Counted from the first letter of the stretch, positions 1 through 8,217 are shown. The stretch is DNA of 16,755 nucleotides from Sulfurovum sp. (GCA_020719895.1 DYPM01000031.1:1-16755); one strand, 5' to 3'. Made by a program: numbers and translations. Notes: generated by a model from the letters alone, not told the origin.

Positions 1-98
1 GACTACTCTACACCTACGGTTAATCCACAATAAAGAGAAACATAAGTCAAACACGATAAATCAAAGGTCTCATTTTTTCATATCGCCACTTTGTACAT

Positions 99-2030
99 TT
101 AAGATTTATTTAACGTTTTGATCGCCTCATCAAAAAGTGCTTCATGCCCAAAACAACTGTGAGCATTACAGAGCATAAATCCTTCATTGGTGTCATTTTT
201 GAAATAACAATAAGGATAAATTATCGTATCGCGTTTTCCGATATAAAGCTGTAGCCTCTCTTGGGTTGCTTTGAGTATCACATCTTCTTTGAGATAACGT
301 ATCACCATTTTTGTCATAAGTGGCGAAGATATTGGCTGACGCATCAAAGAGTAGGAGTGTATCTCAAGCGTTTTAAAAACAAATTTTTGATAAATCGGAT
401 CTACAAGCGACGCAAGAGAGTATAAAAGACTCACCACCATCGCCATCGCCGAAGGATAAGAGCTATCATAAATATCGGCTTTGGTTTCAAATTCACCTAC
501 AGAAAAACGCCACAATCCATTATTGTAGTATCTCTCAATTGCACTATTGGCAAGTCGTGTCGCCAAAATCAGATACTTTTCATCCAAAGTGCTTTGGTGT
601 GCCTCGATCAACATCTCGCCAAGATACGCATAATCCTCCAAAAAAGCATAAATTTTAGGTGATTTGCCAATCAGTGTAGAGTGAAAAAGTTGTCCATGAA
701 GATACATCGTCTGCGTAAGTGCCTCAAGAGAAGATTGTGCGGTATCAAGATATTTAGAGTCAATACGTCCTGCCATAAAAAGAGCTTTGATAATCATCGC
801 ATTCCATGAGACCAAAATCTTAGTATCGACAAATGGATAAACGCGTGTTTTTCGATGGGTTTTGAGTGCTTCTATCGCTTCTTGATAAAATGGAATTTGT
901 GTGTTGGTGGGATCGTTGAGACGTATGATATTTTTACCCTCAAAGTTTCCTTGTGGTGTCAAACCAAACAACTTTATCAATACACTTTGACTCTCTTTTG
1001 GAATATTTGTATGACTCAAACACTCCAACGCTTCATCATAACTATAGACAAAATATTTTCCCTCCTCTCCTTGCGTATCAGCATCACTTGCAGCAAAAAA
1101 GAGACTACCCGATTGCATTTTTTCTATCAAAAAATCAAGTATCTCAAATGCTACTGTTTTATAAAATCCATCTTGTGTTGTATTGTAAGCATGAATATAA
1201 AGTTGTGCTAAAAGTCCATTATCATATCCCATCTTTTCAAAGTGTGGCACCAACCAACTGTTGTCCGTACTGTAACGACAAAATCCACCATCTACAATGT
1301 CTCTCAAACCGCCTTTTGCCATTGACGTGAGCGTGTGCGTTGCCATTGTGAGTGCTTTTTTTTCACCACCAATACGATAAATATCAAACAATAAAGAGAG
1401 AATTGAAGTTTGAGGAAACTTCGGTGCGGTATTAAATCCGCCCTCTTTTGTATCAAAAAGTTGAGAAGCTTGATCTACAAAACGCTCCATAATCGATAAA
1501 TCTAATTTGGTCGCTTGGATTTTATCTTTGAGTGGACTTAAAAATGAAAGAATCTCATCGGCTTTTTCGATAAGCAAAGATTTCTCTTGGCTATAACGCT
1601 CTGCTATCAGATTCAAAAGGGCACCAAAGGCAGGAAGTCCATATTTTTCTTTTGGTGGAAGATAGGTAGCAGTATAAAACGGCTTGAGTGTTTCAGTCAA
1701 AAAAATAGAAGTTGGCCATCCACCAGGACGATTGTTCATAAGCTGATACACTTCTTGAAAATGTTTGTCTATATCAGGTCTCTCTTCGCGATCTACTTTG
1801 ATAGAGACAAAATGTGTGTTGAGTATCATAGCAATCGCTTCGTTTTCAAATGATTCACGCTCCATCACGTGACACCAATGACACGAACTGTATCCGATAG
1901 AGAGAAAAATAGGTTTGTTTTCGTATGTTGCTTTTTGAAATGCTATCTCTCCCCACGGATACCAATCTACGGGATTGTTGGCGTGTTGTTGTAAGTAAGG
2001 AGAGTGTTCGTTTTCTAAATGATTTGCCAT
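99..2030 (-). CDS. DUF255 / YyaL-type thioredoxin-domain protein
   Basis: 643 aa, the usual length for the DUF255 (Thioredox_DsbH, YyaL, SPATA20) family. The N-terminus shows the family signature: HSPYLQQHANNPVDWYPW, then a thioredoxin-like redox motif C50-H-W-C53 followed by MERESF. The remaining ~450 residues match the helical (six-hairpin glycosidase-like) part of the family; no glycosidase activity is implied. No signal peptide, so probably cytoplasmic. Family function is poorly defined; a thiol-redox or quality-control role is an inference. The ATG at 2030 is supported by AAGGCG five bases upstream. It is divergent from dsbD, which places three thioredoxin-like genes within 6 kb. Family assignment is secure; substrate unknown. 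Confidence 0.93.
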   Translation of the reverse strand: MANHLENEHSPYLQQHANNPVDWYPWGEIAFQKATYENKPIFLSIGYSSCHWCHVMERESFENEAIAMILNTHFVSIKVDREERPDIDKHFQEVYQLMNNRPGGWPTSIFLTETLKPFYTATYLPPKEKYGLPAFGALLNLIAERYSQEKSLLIEKADEILSFLSPLKDKIQATKLDLSIMERFVDQASQLFDTKEGGFNTAPKFPQTSILSLLFDIYRIGGEKKALTMATHTLTSMAKGGLRDIVDGGFCRYSTDNSWLVPHFEKMGYDNGLLAQLYIHAYNTTQDGFYKTVAFEILDFLIEKMQSGSLFFAASDADTQGEEGKYFVYSYDEALECLSHTNIPKESQSVLIKLFGLTPQGNFEGKNIIRLNDPTNTQIPFYQEAIEALKTHRKTRVYPFVDTKILVSWNAMIIKALFMAGRIDSKYLDTAQSSLEALTQTMYLHGQLFHSTLIGKSPKIYAFLEDYAYLGEMLIEAHQSTLDEKYLILATRLANSAIERYYNNGLWRFSVGEFETKADIYDSSYPSAMAMVVSLLYSLASLVDPIYQKFVFKTLEIHSYSLMRQPISSPLMTKMVIRYLKEDVILKATQERLQLYIGKRDTIIYPYCYFKNDTNEGFMLCNAHSCFGHEALFDEAIKTLNKS

Positions 2031-2053
2031 GGTTTCGCCTTATTAAACTTATT

Positions 2054-2080
2054 TTGGTTAAAATCTAAACCGCTTATACA
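2054..2080 (+). promoter_or_regulatory. possible dsbD promoter (weak)
   Basis: The 100-bp divergent gap between the DUF255 gene and dsbD holds TTGGTT (2054-2059) and TATACA (2075-2080), 15 bases apart, about 50 bases before the dsbD start. The spacing is short and an alternative -10 (TATAGG, 2085-2090) exists. No operator-like dyad was seen in this gap. Confidence 0.25.
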
Positions 2081-2130
2081 CAACTATAGGCAACAAAAGA
2101 GATCAAACACTTCAATACGAGAGAACAAAT

Positions 2131-3912
2131 ATGTCTAAATTGGTAAAAAAGTTACTTTTGATAGGGAGTGTTCTCTTTAGCACACTACTCTACGGTGGTT
2201 TTGGAATACATCAAGCTCCAAAATTTCTTACTCCTGAAGAAGCATTCCATGTCACAATCACACAAAATGAAGAAAATATCATCACTACTATTGGAGTCGG
2301 TCATGATATTCACATCTACAAAGAGGGTCTGAAGCTAAACGCCAAAGCCAACAATACAATTACACTCGAACCGACACTTCCCGAGCCTATCAATAAAGAC
2401 GGAGAACTTATCTATGAGAGTAATCTTACGATTGTGATTCCCACGTCTCAAATTACCTCCAAACTTACAGGAGACTACACACTTACTGTTACTTTTCAAG
2501 GATGCTCAAACTCGGGTCTTTGCTATGCACCAATCACAAAAAGTGCTATTTTTACAGGCAAACAACCAAGCGTATGGGAGAAAATAGCCACACTCTCAAA
2601 AGAGGGAAATGCGTCTAAAATAGTTGAGGTGTTGGTCAATGAGAGTTGGCTTTTTGTTCTTTTTTTGTTTTTTATATTTGGACTGCTTCTATCTCTTACG
2701 CCATGTATATTTCCTATGATTCCTATTCTCTCATCCATTATCGTCTCACAACAAGGCAAAAAAGATAAACCCAATATGAGTCATGCATTTATGACTTCAT
2801 TGGTTTATGTGTTGGCGATGGCATTGACTTACACGATAGTAGGATTGATTGCTGGATTGGTAGGAGCTGACCTTCAAGCAGCGATGCAAAATCCATGGAT
2901 TTTATCAATTTTTGCGGGGCTTTTTATAGCGTTGGCACTATCTCTTTTTGGATATTACGAGATAGGTCTCCCCTCTTCTTTGCAATCTAAACTTATGAAA
3001 GTAAGTGACAATGCTCAAGGCAAAGGGATTCTTGGAACTGCGATTATGGGTGCTCTTTCTGCTTTGATTGTTGGACCATGTACGGCTGCACCAATCTCTG
3101 GAGCTGTGTTGTTTATCTCTCATACAGGAAATGCTTTTTTGGGAGGCGGTGCACTTTTTGTGATGAGCATCGGAATGGGATTACCGCTACTACTTGTTGG
3201 ACTTGGAGCAGGAAAATTTATGCCACGTCCAGGGGGATGGATGACTAAAATATCACAAGCTTTTGGTGTGATGATGCTCGCATTGGCAATTTTTATGCTC
3301 TCTCGTATTCTGCCTGCTTCTTTGTCACTACTTCTTTGGTCACTGCTTTTGATGGGAACTGCACTCTATATGGGTGTATTTCAAACCAAAGAGAATGAAG
3401 GAGCGATGAAACTCTTTAGGCTTCTTGCTATGGTTTTTTTACTCTATGGAGCATCGATTTTTGTAGGAGCGTTGAGTGGTGCAAAATCTGTTCTCCATCC
3501 ATTTGAACAATTCACAACACCACACTCTATAATCTCAACACAAAGCACTACACAAGAGGAGAAAAACACACACTTAGGTTACAGTATTGCCAAAATAAAA
3601 AGTATGGTCGAAGCCTCCAAAAAACCAGTTGTGATAGATTTTGGCAAAGACTCTTGTACTGCATGTGCGGAGTTAGAAGAGATTACATTCCCCGATCCGT
3701 TAGTTCAGGAGGAACTCAAAAGATTTACATTCATCAAAATCAATCTCACCAACAATACCGAAGATGACAAAGCGATGCTCAAAGAGTATGGACTTTTTGG
3801 TACACCAAATATCATATTTTTTGGCAAAGATGACAACTATCTCTCCCAAAAAAGCTTGACAGGATTTATCAAACCAGAAGATTTTGTAACACATCTCAAA
3901 ACAATTCAATAA
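2131..3912 (+). CDS. dsbD: thiol:disulfide interchange protein DsbD (full length)
   Basis: Inner-membrane reductase that moves electrons from cytoplasmic thioredoxin to periplasmic thiol proteins. The 593-aa protein has the three-part DsbD layout. After a signal peptide (~1-22) comes the periplasmic alpha domain with C125 and C131 (GCSNSGLC). The beta membrane domain (~170-450, about eight helices) has C192 in LTPCIFPM and C317 in VGPCTAAP. The gamma thioredoxin-like domain carries C509-T-A-C512 and a TPNIIFFG strand near 558. All six catalytic cysteines are present, so it should be functional. It heads an apparent operon with the TRAP gene 26 bp downstream and a TlpA/ScsD-like thioredoxin after that. 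Likely clients are that thioredoxin and the CxxCH apocytochromes encoded further right, though this is inference. The ATG is preceded only by a weak GAGAG element. Confidence 0.96.
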   Translation: MSKLVKKLLLIGSVLFSTLLYGGFGIHQAPKFLTPEEAFHVTITQNEENIITTIGVGHDIHIYKEGLKLNAKANNTITLEPTLPEPINKDGELIYESNLTIVIPTSQITSKLTGDYTLTVTFQGCSNSGLCYAPITKSAIFTGKQPSVWEKIATLSKEGNASKIVEVLVNESWLFVLFLFFIFGLLLSLTPCIFPMIPILSSIIVSQQGKKDKPNMSHAFMTSLVYVLAMALTYTIVGLIAGLVGADLQAAMQNPWILSIFAGLFIALALSLFGYYEIGLPSSLQSKLMKVSDNAQGKGILGTAIMGALSALIVGPCTAAPISGAVLFISHTGNAFLGGGALFVMSIGMGLPLLLVGLGAGKFMPRPGGWMTKISQAFGVMMLALAIFMLSRILPASLSLLLWSLLLMGTALYMGVFQTKENEGAMKLFRLLAMVFLLYGASIFVGALSGAKSVLHPFEQFTTPHSIISTQSTTQEEKNTHLGYSIAKIKSMVEASKKPVVIDFGKDSCTACAELEEITFPDPLVQEELKRFTFIKINLTNNTEDDKAMLKEYGLFGTPNIIFFGKDDNYLSQKSLTGFIKPEDFVTHLKTIQ

Positions 3913-3938
3913 TCAAAATCCACAATAAAGCCAAAAAA

Positions 3939-5789
3939 ATGGAATCAATCTCAAAATATTCTGGTGTAACCGCTTCGATATTGGTACTTCTACTTGCACT
4001 AATGGTTGCATATGATGTCATGATGCGTTATCTTTTTTCACAAGGATCTATCGCACTACAAGAGATAGAGTGGCATCTTTTTGATATGGTTTTTTTATTT
4101 GGTATTACGTATGCTCTCAAAACAGATCAGCATGTTCGTGTTGATATTTTTTATGAGCATTTTTCAGTCGATACCAAAGCGATAGTACAGTTTGTATCAA
4201 TGGGACTCTTGGTGTTACCTTTGAGTCTATTTATGATAATTCATGGTTTTGAAATGACTTCTCAAAGTTATCTTCAAAATGAAGTCTCATGTGATCCAGG
4301 AGGATTGTCTCATCGTTGGATTATCAAAGGTGTTTTGGTTTTGGCATTTGTGTTTGTTGTTATTCAAGCAATTCAAGAGATGTTGAAGGCATATCAAAAA
4401 ATCAAAAACAAAAAACGTCTCAAACAGACTATTGTTGCAATTTTACTTTTAGGAAGTGCAATCTATATCGCGTGGTTTTATGCTCTTTCGTATTGGATTG
4501 ATCCGATTATTTTAATGCTTCTGATGACACTACTGCTTTTAATGGGTGGATTTCAAGTCGCTTTTATTTTTGGTTCGGTGGCACTCTTTTTTGCGTCGAT
4601 TAGTGACGAAGTTGGATTGCATACTCTTGAGATGTTACCCTATCGCACGTATGGAATTATGGGAAATGTGACACTTTTGGCAGTACCGCTTTTTATTTTG
4701 ATGGGACTTGTTTTAGAAAAATCAGGAATGGCGGAAGGACTACTTGTCTCTATGGGAAAACTTTTTGGGCGTGTGCGTGGCGGATTGGCAATCTCAGTGG
4801 TATTGGTCGGTGCGATTCTTGCTGCAAGTACAGGTATTGTAGGTGCGTCAGTTGTGATGATGAGTCTCATTGCTCTTCCTTTGATGCTTCAGTACAACTA
4901 TTCGCCTCTCTTGGCTTCAGGAAGTATTGCAGCAAGTGGCACACTTGGACAAATCATTCCTCCTTCTATTATATTGATTATTTTGGGTGACCAAATGCAC
5001 CTTTCTGTTGGTGATCTTTTTATGGCAGCAGTGACTCCAGGGATTTTACTGATTGTTTTATATATCATTTATATTTTTATACTCTCTTATATGTATAAAG
5101 ATGTAGCACCAGCAATCATCACATCAGACTCTTATAGTGTAGTGGTGAAAGAAGCCATAAAAGAGATTACTCCACCGCTACTACTCATCTCAATCGTACT
5201 TGGCTCTATCTTTATGGGTGTCGCTTCACCTTCGGAGTCTGCTTCTGTTGGTGTTTTGGGTGCAATTTTATTGGCACTCTACAAAGGCAAATTTTCATTT
5301 GAACTTCTACGTTATGCCACTACAGAGACAGTCAAACTCACTGCGATGATATTTATGATTTTAATTGGTGCGACTGCTTTTTCGTTGGTGTTTAATCAAC
5401 TTGGAGGTGGTGATATGGCATTGGAATTTTTTACAGAAGATATTGGAGACGCTTCAACATTTATTGCTATCGCTATGGCTGTGATATTTGTGTTGGGATT
5501 TTTTATCGATTTTATTGAGATTGCTTTTGTTATCGTTCCTATTTTGGTGCCGATTGTCGCATCTTTCGGCATAGATCCTTTGTGGTTTGGGATTTTGATC
5601 GCAATCAATCTACAAACCTCATTTCTCACACCGCCATTTGGTTTTGCACTTTTTTATCTCAAAGGTGCAGCAGGAGATAAGATTGGCACTCTTTCGATCT
5701 ATAAAGGTGTTATTCCATTTATTTTGCTTCAACTTGTAGCATTGACAATTGTGATATTTTATCCTCAAATTATCTATTGGATTGAGTAA
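3939..5789 (+). CDS. TRAP transporter, fused DctQ-DctM membrane subunits
   Basis: 616 aa. Residues ~1-160 resemble DctQ: four helices, an EIEWHLF segment near 42-48 and the DPGGLSHRWIIK motif at ~119-130. A joining helix (~163-185) follows. Residues ~186-616 resemble DctM: GGFQVAFIFG near 203, many helices, and a GTLGQIIPPSIILIILGDQ-like segment typical of the large subunit. TRAP systems import organic acids or similar solutes with the sodium gradient and need a periplasmic DctP-type binding protein. None is encoded in this window, so the substrate is unknown. The gene lies between dsbD and a thioredoxin-like gene and ends two bases before the latter, so translational coupling is likely. No strong ribosome site; the ATG follows a purine-rich stretch. 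Confidence 0.93.
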   Translation: MESISKYSGVTASILVLLLALMVAYDVMMRYLFSQGSIALQEIEWHLFDMVFLFGITYALKTDQHVRVDIFYEHFSVDTKAIVQFVSMGLLVLPLSLFMIIHGFEMTSQSYLQNEVSCDPGGLSHRWIIKGVLVLAFVFVVIQAIQEMLKAYQKIKNKKRLKQTIVAILLLGSAIYIAWFYALSYWIDPIILMLLMTLLLLMGGFQVAFIFGSVALFFASISDEVGLHTLEMLPYRTYGIMGNVTLLAVPLFILMGLVLEKSGMAEGLLVSMGKLFGRVRGGLAISVVLVGAILAASTGIVGASVVMMSLIALPLMLQYNYSPLLASGSIAASGTLGQIIPPSIILIILGDQMHLSVGDLFMAAVTPGILLIVLYIIYIFILSYMYKDVAPAIITSDSYSVVVKEAIKEITPPLLLISIVLGSIFMGVASPSESASVGVLGAILLALYKGKFSFELLRYATTETVKLTAMIFMILIGATAFSLVFNQLGGGDMALEFFTEDIGDASTFIAIAMAVIFVLGFFIDFIEIAFVIVPILVPIVASFGIDPLWFGILIAINLQTSFLTPPFGFALFYLKGAAGDKIGTLSIYKGVIPFILLQLVALTIVIFYPQIIYWIE

Positions 5790-5791
5790 CT

Positions 5792-6292
5792 ATGAAAATC
5801 AATTTTAAAAAAATACTCAAAGAGGTGATGATTTTTGCTCTGATGATTTTTGTAGTAGCCAACATCATGAGCTATATTCGCGCACCAAAACTTGATAGCG
5901 ATAGAGTTCCAAATATTGAAGCGACATTAATCAATGGTGAGATGTTTGAAAGTTCGACACTTCAGGGCAAACCATTAGTGATACACTTTTGGGCGACTTG
6001 GTGTCCGACTTGTAGAGTAGAAGCCTCAGCTATTGAGAGTATTTCAAAGCAATATGAGGTGTTAAGTATCGCAGTAAATTCAGGAAGCGATACAGAACTT
6101 CAAACCTATCTTACAAAAAACAACTATCACTACAGAGTGATAAATGACACCAATGGAGAGTTGGCGAGTCGTTTCAAAGTAGAAGCGTTTCCGACTACTT
6201 TTATCTATGATGGCAAAGGAAAACTTCGTTTTACAGAAGTGGGATATACCACCGCAGTCGGATTATTGGGAAGGTTGGAGCTAATAAAGTAA
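5792..6292 (+). CDS. membrane-anchored TlpA/ScsD-like thioredoxin
   Basis: 166 aa. One N-terminal helix (~11-28) after a lysine-rich start anchors a periplasmic thioredoxin fold. FWATWCPTC gives the redox pair C71-P-T-C74, and P134 in AFPTTF is the family's cis-proline. Size and layout fit ScsD/TlpA-like disulfide reductases kept reduced by DsbD or ScsB. Since dsbD is two genes upstream in the same operon, DsbD is the likely electron donor (inference). The start is two bases after the TRAP stop codon, implying coupled translation. Candidate roles are cytochrome c maturation or copper/oxidative thiol protection; the sequence does not decide between them. Confidence 0.9.
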   Translation: MKINFKKILKEVMIFALMIFVVANIMSYIRAPKLDSDRVPNIEATLINGEMFESSTLQGKPLVIHFWATWCPTCRVEASAIESISKQYEVLSIAVNSGSDTELQTYLTKNNYHYRVINDTNGELASRFKVEAFPTTFIYDGKGKLRFTEVGYTTAVGLLGRLELIK

Positions 6293-6301
6293 GTGGTTCA
6301 C

Positions 6302-6331
6302 AAAAGCCATATAAAATTGATAATGGTTTTT
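6302..6331 (+). terminator. possible intrinsic terminator after the dsbD operon
   Basis: Ten bases past the stop, 6302-6310 (AAAAGCCAT) can pair with 6323-6331 (ATGGTTTTT) over 9 bp including one G:U, with a 12-base loop and a U-rich 3' arm. The stem has only two G:C pairs and the loop is long, so the call is weak. The right arm overlaps a Fur-like match upstream of feoA. Confidence 0.35.
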
Positions 6332-6367
6332 ACTTTAACCTTCAGTGAGAATAAAAATTGCTATAAT
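6318..6367 (+). promoter_or_regulatory. feoA promoter with possible Fur half-site
   Basis: A perfect TATAAT (6362-6367) lies 31 bases before the feoA start. Upstream, 6318-6332 matches the 7-1-7 Fur pattern TGATAATnATTATCA at 11 of 14 positions. The left half is exact and the right half poor. Iron repression of a lone feoA is biologically sensible, but an 11/14 match is not rare in AT-rich DNA. Confidence 0.4.
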
Positions 6368-6398
6368 GTTTCAAAATCAGAATCCAAAAGGTCAATGA

Positions 6399-6626
6399 AT
6401 GTCCCTTAACGAACTCGAAAAAAATGAAAAAGCAATGATTGTGAAGATTCACGCACCTCAAGTATTAAGACAAAGAATGCAAATGCTCGGTATCAGAAAA
6501 AATCAAGTCCTAACACTCAAAGCCTGCTCACTTGGCAAACAAACGATAGAAGTAGAGGTCGATTCCTCATTAGTCGCTATGAGAATCGACGAAGCAAAAA
6601 AGATTGAGATAAAAAAGATCTCATAA
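6399..6626 (+). CDS. feoA: FeoA-family ferrous-iron transport accessory protein
   Basis: 75 aa, the normal FeoA size. It shows the SH3-like fold pattern: opening MSLNELEKNEKAMIVKI, central RMQMLGIRKNQVLTL, and a final VDSSLVAMRIDEAKKI strand-helix. FeoA is a small cytoplasmic partner of the FeoB Fe(II) importer. No feoB follows; the next gene is convergent, 9 bp away. It is therefore a stand-alone feoA or one member of a duplicated set. AAAAGG lies seven bases before the chosen ATG; an out-of-frame ATG four bases earlier is ignored. Its position beside the imelysin/di-haem cluster fits an iron-related neighbourhood. Confidence 0.9.
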   Translation: MSLNELEKNEKAMIVKIHAPQVLRQRMQMLGIRKNQVLTLKACSLGKQTIEVEVDSSLVAMRIDEAKKIEIKKIS

Positions 6627-6635
6627 CCTCTCGTA

Positions 6636-7043
6636 CTATCTCAACCTCCACACTCGCCACAGTGATACAGCAGATAAAATTACAAACAGCACTACACAAA
6701 AGAGTTTTATCGACGCAAACAAAATGCTCTCTTTTGTGATCAAAAATCCTGCAATATTTTCTAAAACCACTACACCAAAAAAGAGTATTGCAAACTGTTG
6801 ATCATAAGCAAAAGTTGCCTTTTTGATCACAGCAAAAAAGTGAGTCGTGACAAATACAAACAAACCCATACCAAAAAGATGAGGAGAGACTGTCTCAAGC
6901 AATCCAAAAAGCGATTTTGGTGCGTAGTAGTCTATCGTCGCTTGGAGACTCATCGAGGTGTGAAGTAGAAACATCCAAAACCCACTGCCAATCAGCATCA
7001 TTGACATCACTGCAAAATATCTCAACACGATTTCATAACGCAC
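6636..7043 (-). CDS. small four-helix membrane protein, histidine-bearing
   Basis: Not recognised as a named family. I choose the GTG at 7043 (135 aa): it lies two bases after the preceding stop and has AAGG about eight bases upstream. The longer in-frame ATG at 7097 would overlap the upstream gene by 52 bp and add a poor N-terminus. Four predicted helices lie at ~8-28, 55-73, 84-103 and 107-129. Histidines are H28 at the end of helix 1, H55 at the start of helix 2 and H68 at the end of helix 2. If the N-terminus is inside, H28 and H55 both face the periplasm. The helix plan matches the upstream gene, so they may be diverged paralogues. It is last in the minus-strand cluster; a b-haem or redox role is speculative. 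Confidence 0.72.
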   Translation of the reverse strand: MRYEIVLRYFAVMSMMLIGSGFWMFLLHTSMSLQATIDYYAPKSLFGLLETVSPHLFGMGLFVFVTTHFFAVIKKATFAYDQQFAILFFGVVVLENIAGFLITKESILFASIKLFCVVLFVILSAVSLWRVWRLR

Positions 7044-7045
7044 AA

Positions 7046-7504
7046 TTAAAGCCTTTTTAGAATCACTACACACATATACAATGCACATCCATGCCAAAGC
7101 AAAAAAAGTCCGATAGATAAAGCGATAAATATCTGCACTACAAAATACCCAAACAAAAGCAAAATAGGCGTACCAACAGCAGAGAGAAACACTGTATGGA
7201 CGATACGATAAGTCGTAGGTTTGACGACACGAATATAGATAGAGACGAGTGTCGCAAGAGTTATCATAGAGATAAAAAGTGTGACGTGAACACGCTCAAG
7301 CAACACATCAAAAAGCATCGGCTCGATAAACGCCTCTTCGTCTCCAAGCAAAGAGAGTGTTGCTTTTTGTGGTGTAAGACCGATTTGATAATGAAACAGT
7401 GCGATATCAGAGAGGATAAAAAGCATCATCATCACGACAAAAAAAGCGACCAAAAGCCTCAAAAGAGGATTAAGTCGAAGCTCGTTAGTCACAAGAAATT
7501 TCAT
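7046..7504 (-). CDS. small four-helix membrane protein, one His per helix
   Basis: 152 aa, family not recognised. Four predicted helices lie at ~14-36, 74-92, 102-122 and 124-148, with a ~35-residue periplasmic loop after helix 1. It has exactly four histidines, one on or next to each helix: H38, H73, H103 and H138. With the N-terminus inside, H38 and H73 would lie on the periplasmic side and H103 and H138 nearer the cytoplasmic side. That is the spacing expected if two b haems span the membrane (inference). The ATG at 7504 overlaps the FMN-protein stop in an ATGA junction, so the two are probably co-translated. The neighbours suggest an electron path to or from the flavoprotein. Confidence 0.75.
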   Translation of the reverse strand: MKFLVTNELRLNPLLRLLVAFFVVMMMLFILSDIALFHYQIGLTPQKATLSLLGDEEAFIEPMLFDVLLERVHVTLFISMITLATLVSIYIRVVKPTTYRIVHTVFLSAVGTPILLLFGYFVVQIFIALSIGLFLLWHGCALYMCVVILKRL

Positions 7505-8205
7505 TTTCCATAACGCTCCGCGATAGCGATAGCAAGACGTGCAGCATCAGTCACGGCTCTAGCTGAGAGTGTGGCACCTGAGATAGCAGGAATCGTTTTG
7601 CCTTCAAAAAGATTATCTTCTTTGGTTTTGCCTTCAAAACTTTTTTGCCATGAGACGTTTGGTTTGTACTCTTTTGGTTCAAAAAACGCAACTATTTCGA
7701 TACTTTTGAGTCTATAGGTGTTGTCCATGATATACAACACCGCGGCACTTTTGGTGCGTACTTTTTTGATGATAAGTACGCCGTACCCTTCTGTTGTGTC
7801 GTTGTTTTTTACTTTATAAAATCGCACCGTATCTGAATCTATCTCTGTTTTTGCCTCTTTTTGAAGTATTTGAACATCTTGAGGTTTGAGACGAAATTGT
7901 CGTTTTTCTATGGTTGCATTTTTGGAAAATAGAGGCGTAATGAACGTAGCGACATCTATGCCACCGCTACACCAAAGAGGCGAGATGAACACCAAAAGAG
8001 ACATAATTACTGTTTTAAAAATAGACTTCTTGTAAAACAAGAAGTCTAAGCACGAAGTGCGTGAGCCGTCTGCTGAAGACAACTTAGCGTTAGCAATCTT
8101 TTGAAAAGAAAGTTGCCTTAATGGCAAGTTTTTTTCAAAAGACAATCCATAATGTTCATTAGGCGTTATTTTGAGTTCTGCAAGAACTTTAATAGTCGGC
8201 TTCAT
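7501..8205 (-). CDS. FMN-binding-domain periplasmic flavoprotein with odd N-terminal extension
   Basis: 234 aa as written. The C-terminal FMN-binding domain (~125-234, RnfG/NqrC/NosR type) has the flavinylation motif SGATLS, with T212 the predicted threonine carrying phosphoester-linked FMN (added by ApbE in this family). A hydrophobic stretch (~61-80, KKSIFKTVIMSLLVFISPLW) looks like a signal peptide or anchor. Residues 1-60 resemble no known domain and are encoded by a dense palindromic repeat. The ATG at 8205 forms an ATGA overlap with the peroxidase stop but has no good ribosome site. The internal ATG at 8004 (M68) would leave a signal lacking basic residues and also has no ribosome site. 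The original start may have been disrupted by the repeat. Likely role: one-electron carrier between the four-helix membrane proteins and periplasmic partners. Confidence 0.85.
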   Translation of the reverse strand: MKPTIKVLAELKITPNEHYGLSFEKNLPLRQLSFQKIANAKLSSADGSRTSCLDFLFYKKSIFKTVIMSLLVFISPLWCSGGIDVATFITPLFSKNATIEKRQFRLKPQDVQILQKEAKTEIDSDTVRFYKVKNNDTTEGYGVLIIKKVRTKSAAVLYIMDNTYRLKSIEIVAFFEPKEYKPNVSWQKSFEGKTKEDNLFEGKTIPAISGATLSARAVTDAARLAIAIAERYGK

Positions 8206-8217
8206 CGCATTAAATGC
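8022..8217. repeat. multi-hairpin palindromic element inside the 5' end of a gene
   Basis: Six inverted repeats sit within 196 bp. 8022-8033/8037-8048 is a perfect 12-bp stem with a 3-base loop. 8050-8060 is GCAC-GAA-GTGC. 8068-8080 is GTCT/AGAC. 8097-8142 is a long hairpin with an 11-bp perfect outer stem, a bulge and an inner stem with one mismatch. 8174-8188 is AGTTCT-GCA-AGAACT. 8207-8217 is GCATT-A-AATGC. The stretch stays open on the minus strand for ~60 codons fused to the FMN protein. No second copy occurs in the window. It looks like an inserted or decayed palindromic element of the REP/MITE/RPE sort; structured RNA is an alternative. Confidence 0.6.

Noticed and set aside
1..33. Open plus-strand frame ending in TAA at 31-33, perhaps the tail of an upstream gene.
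   Set aside because: Only ten codons, not recognisable, and another frame is also open; nothing else supported was seen in 1-98.
855..1330. Plus-strand ORFs opposite the DUF255 gene.
   Set aside because: Antisense to a well-supported family gene; low-complexity products, no ribosome sites, no recognisable domain.
6605..6626. GAGAT/ATCTC hairpin at the end of feoA as a terminator for the convergent genes.
   Set aside because: Only a 5-bp stem inside coding sequence, with no U-run.
7044..7097. N-terminal extension of the last four-helix protein to an ATG at 7097.
   Set aside because: It would overlap the upstream gene by 52 bp; the GTG at 7043 has a ribosome site and the 2-3-base spacing seen elsewhere in the cluster.
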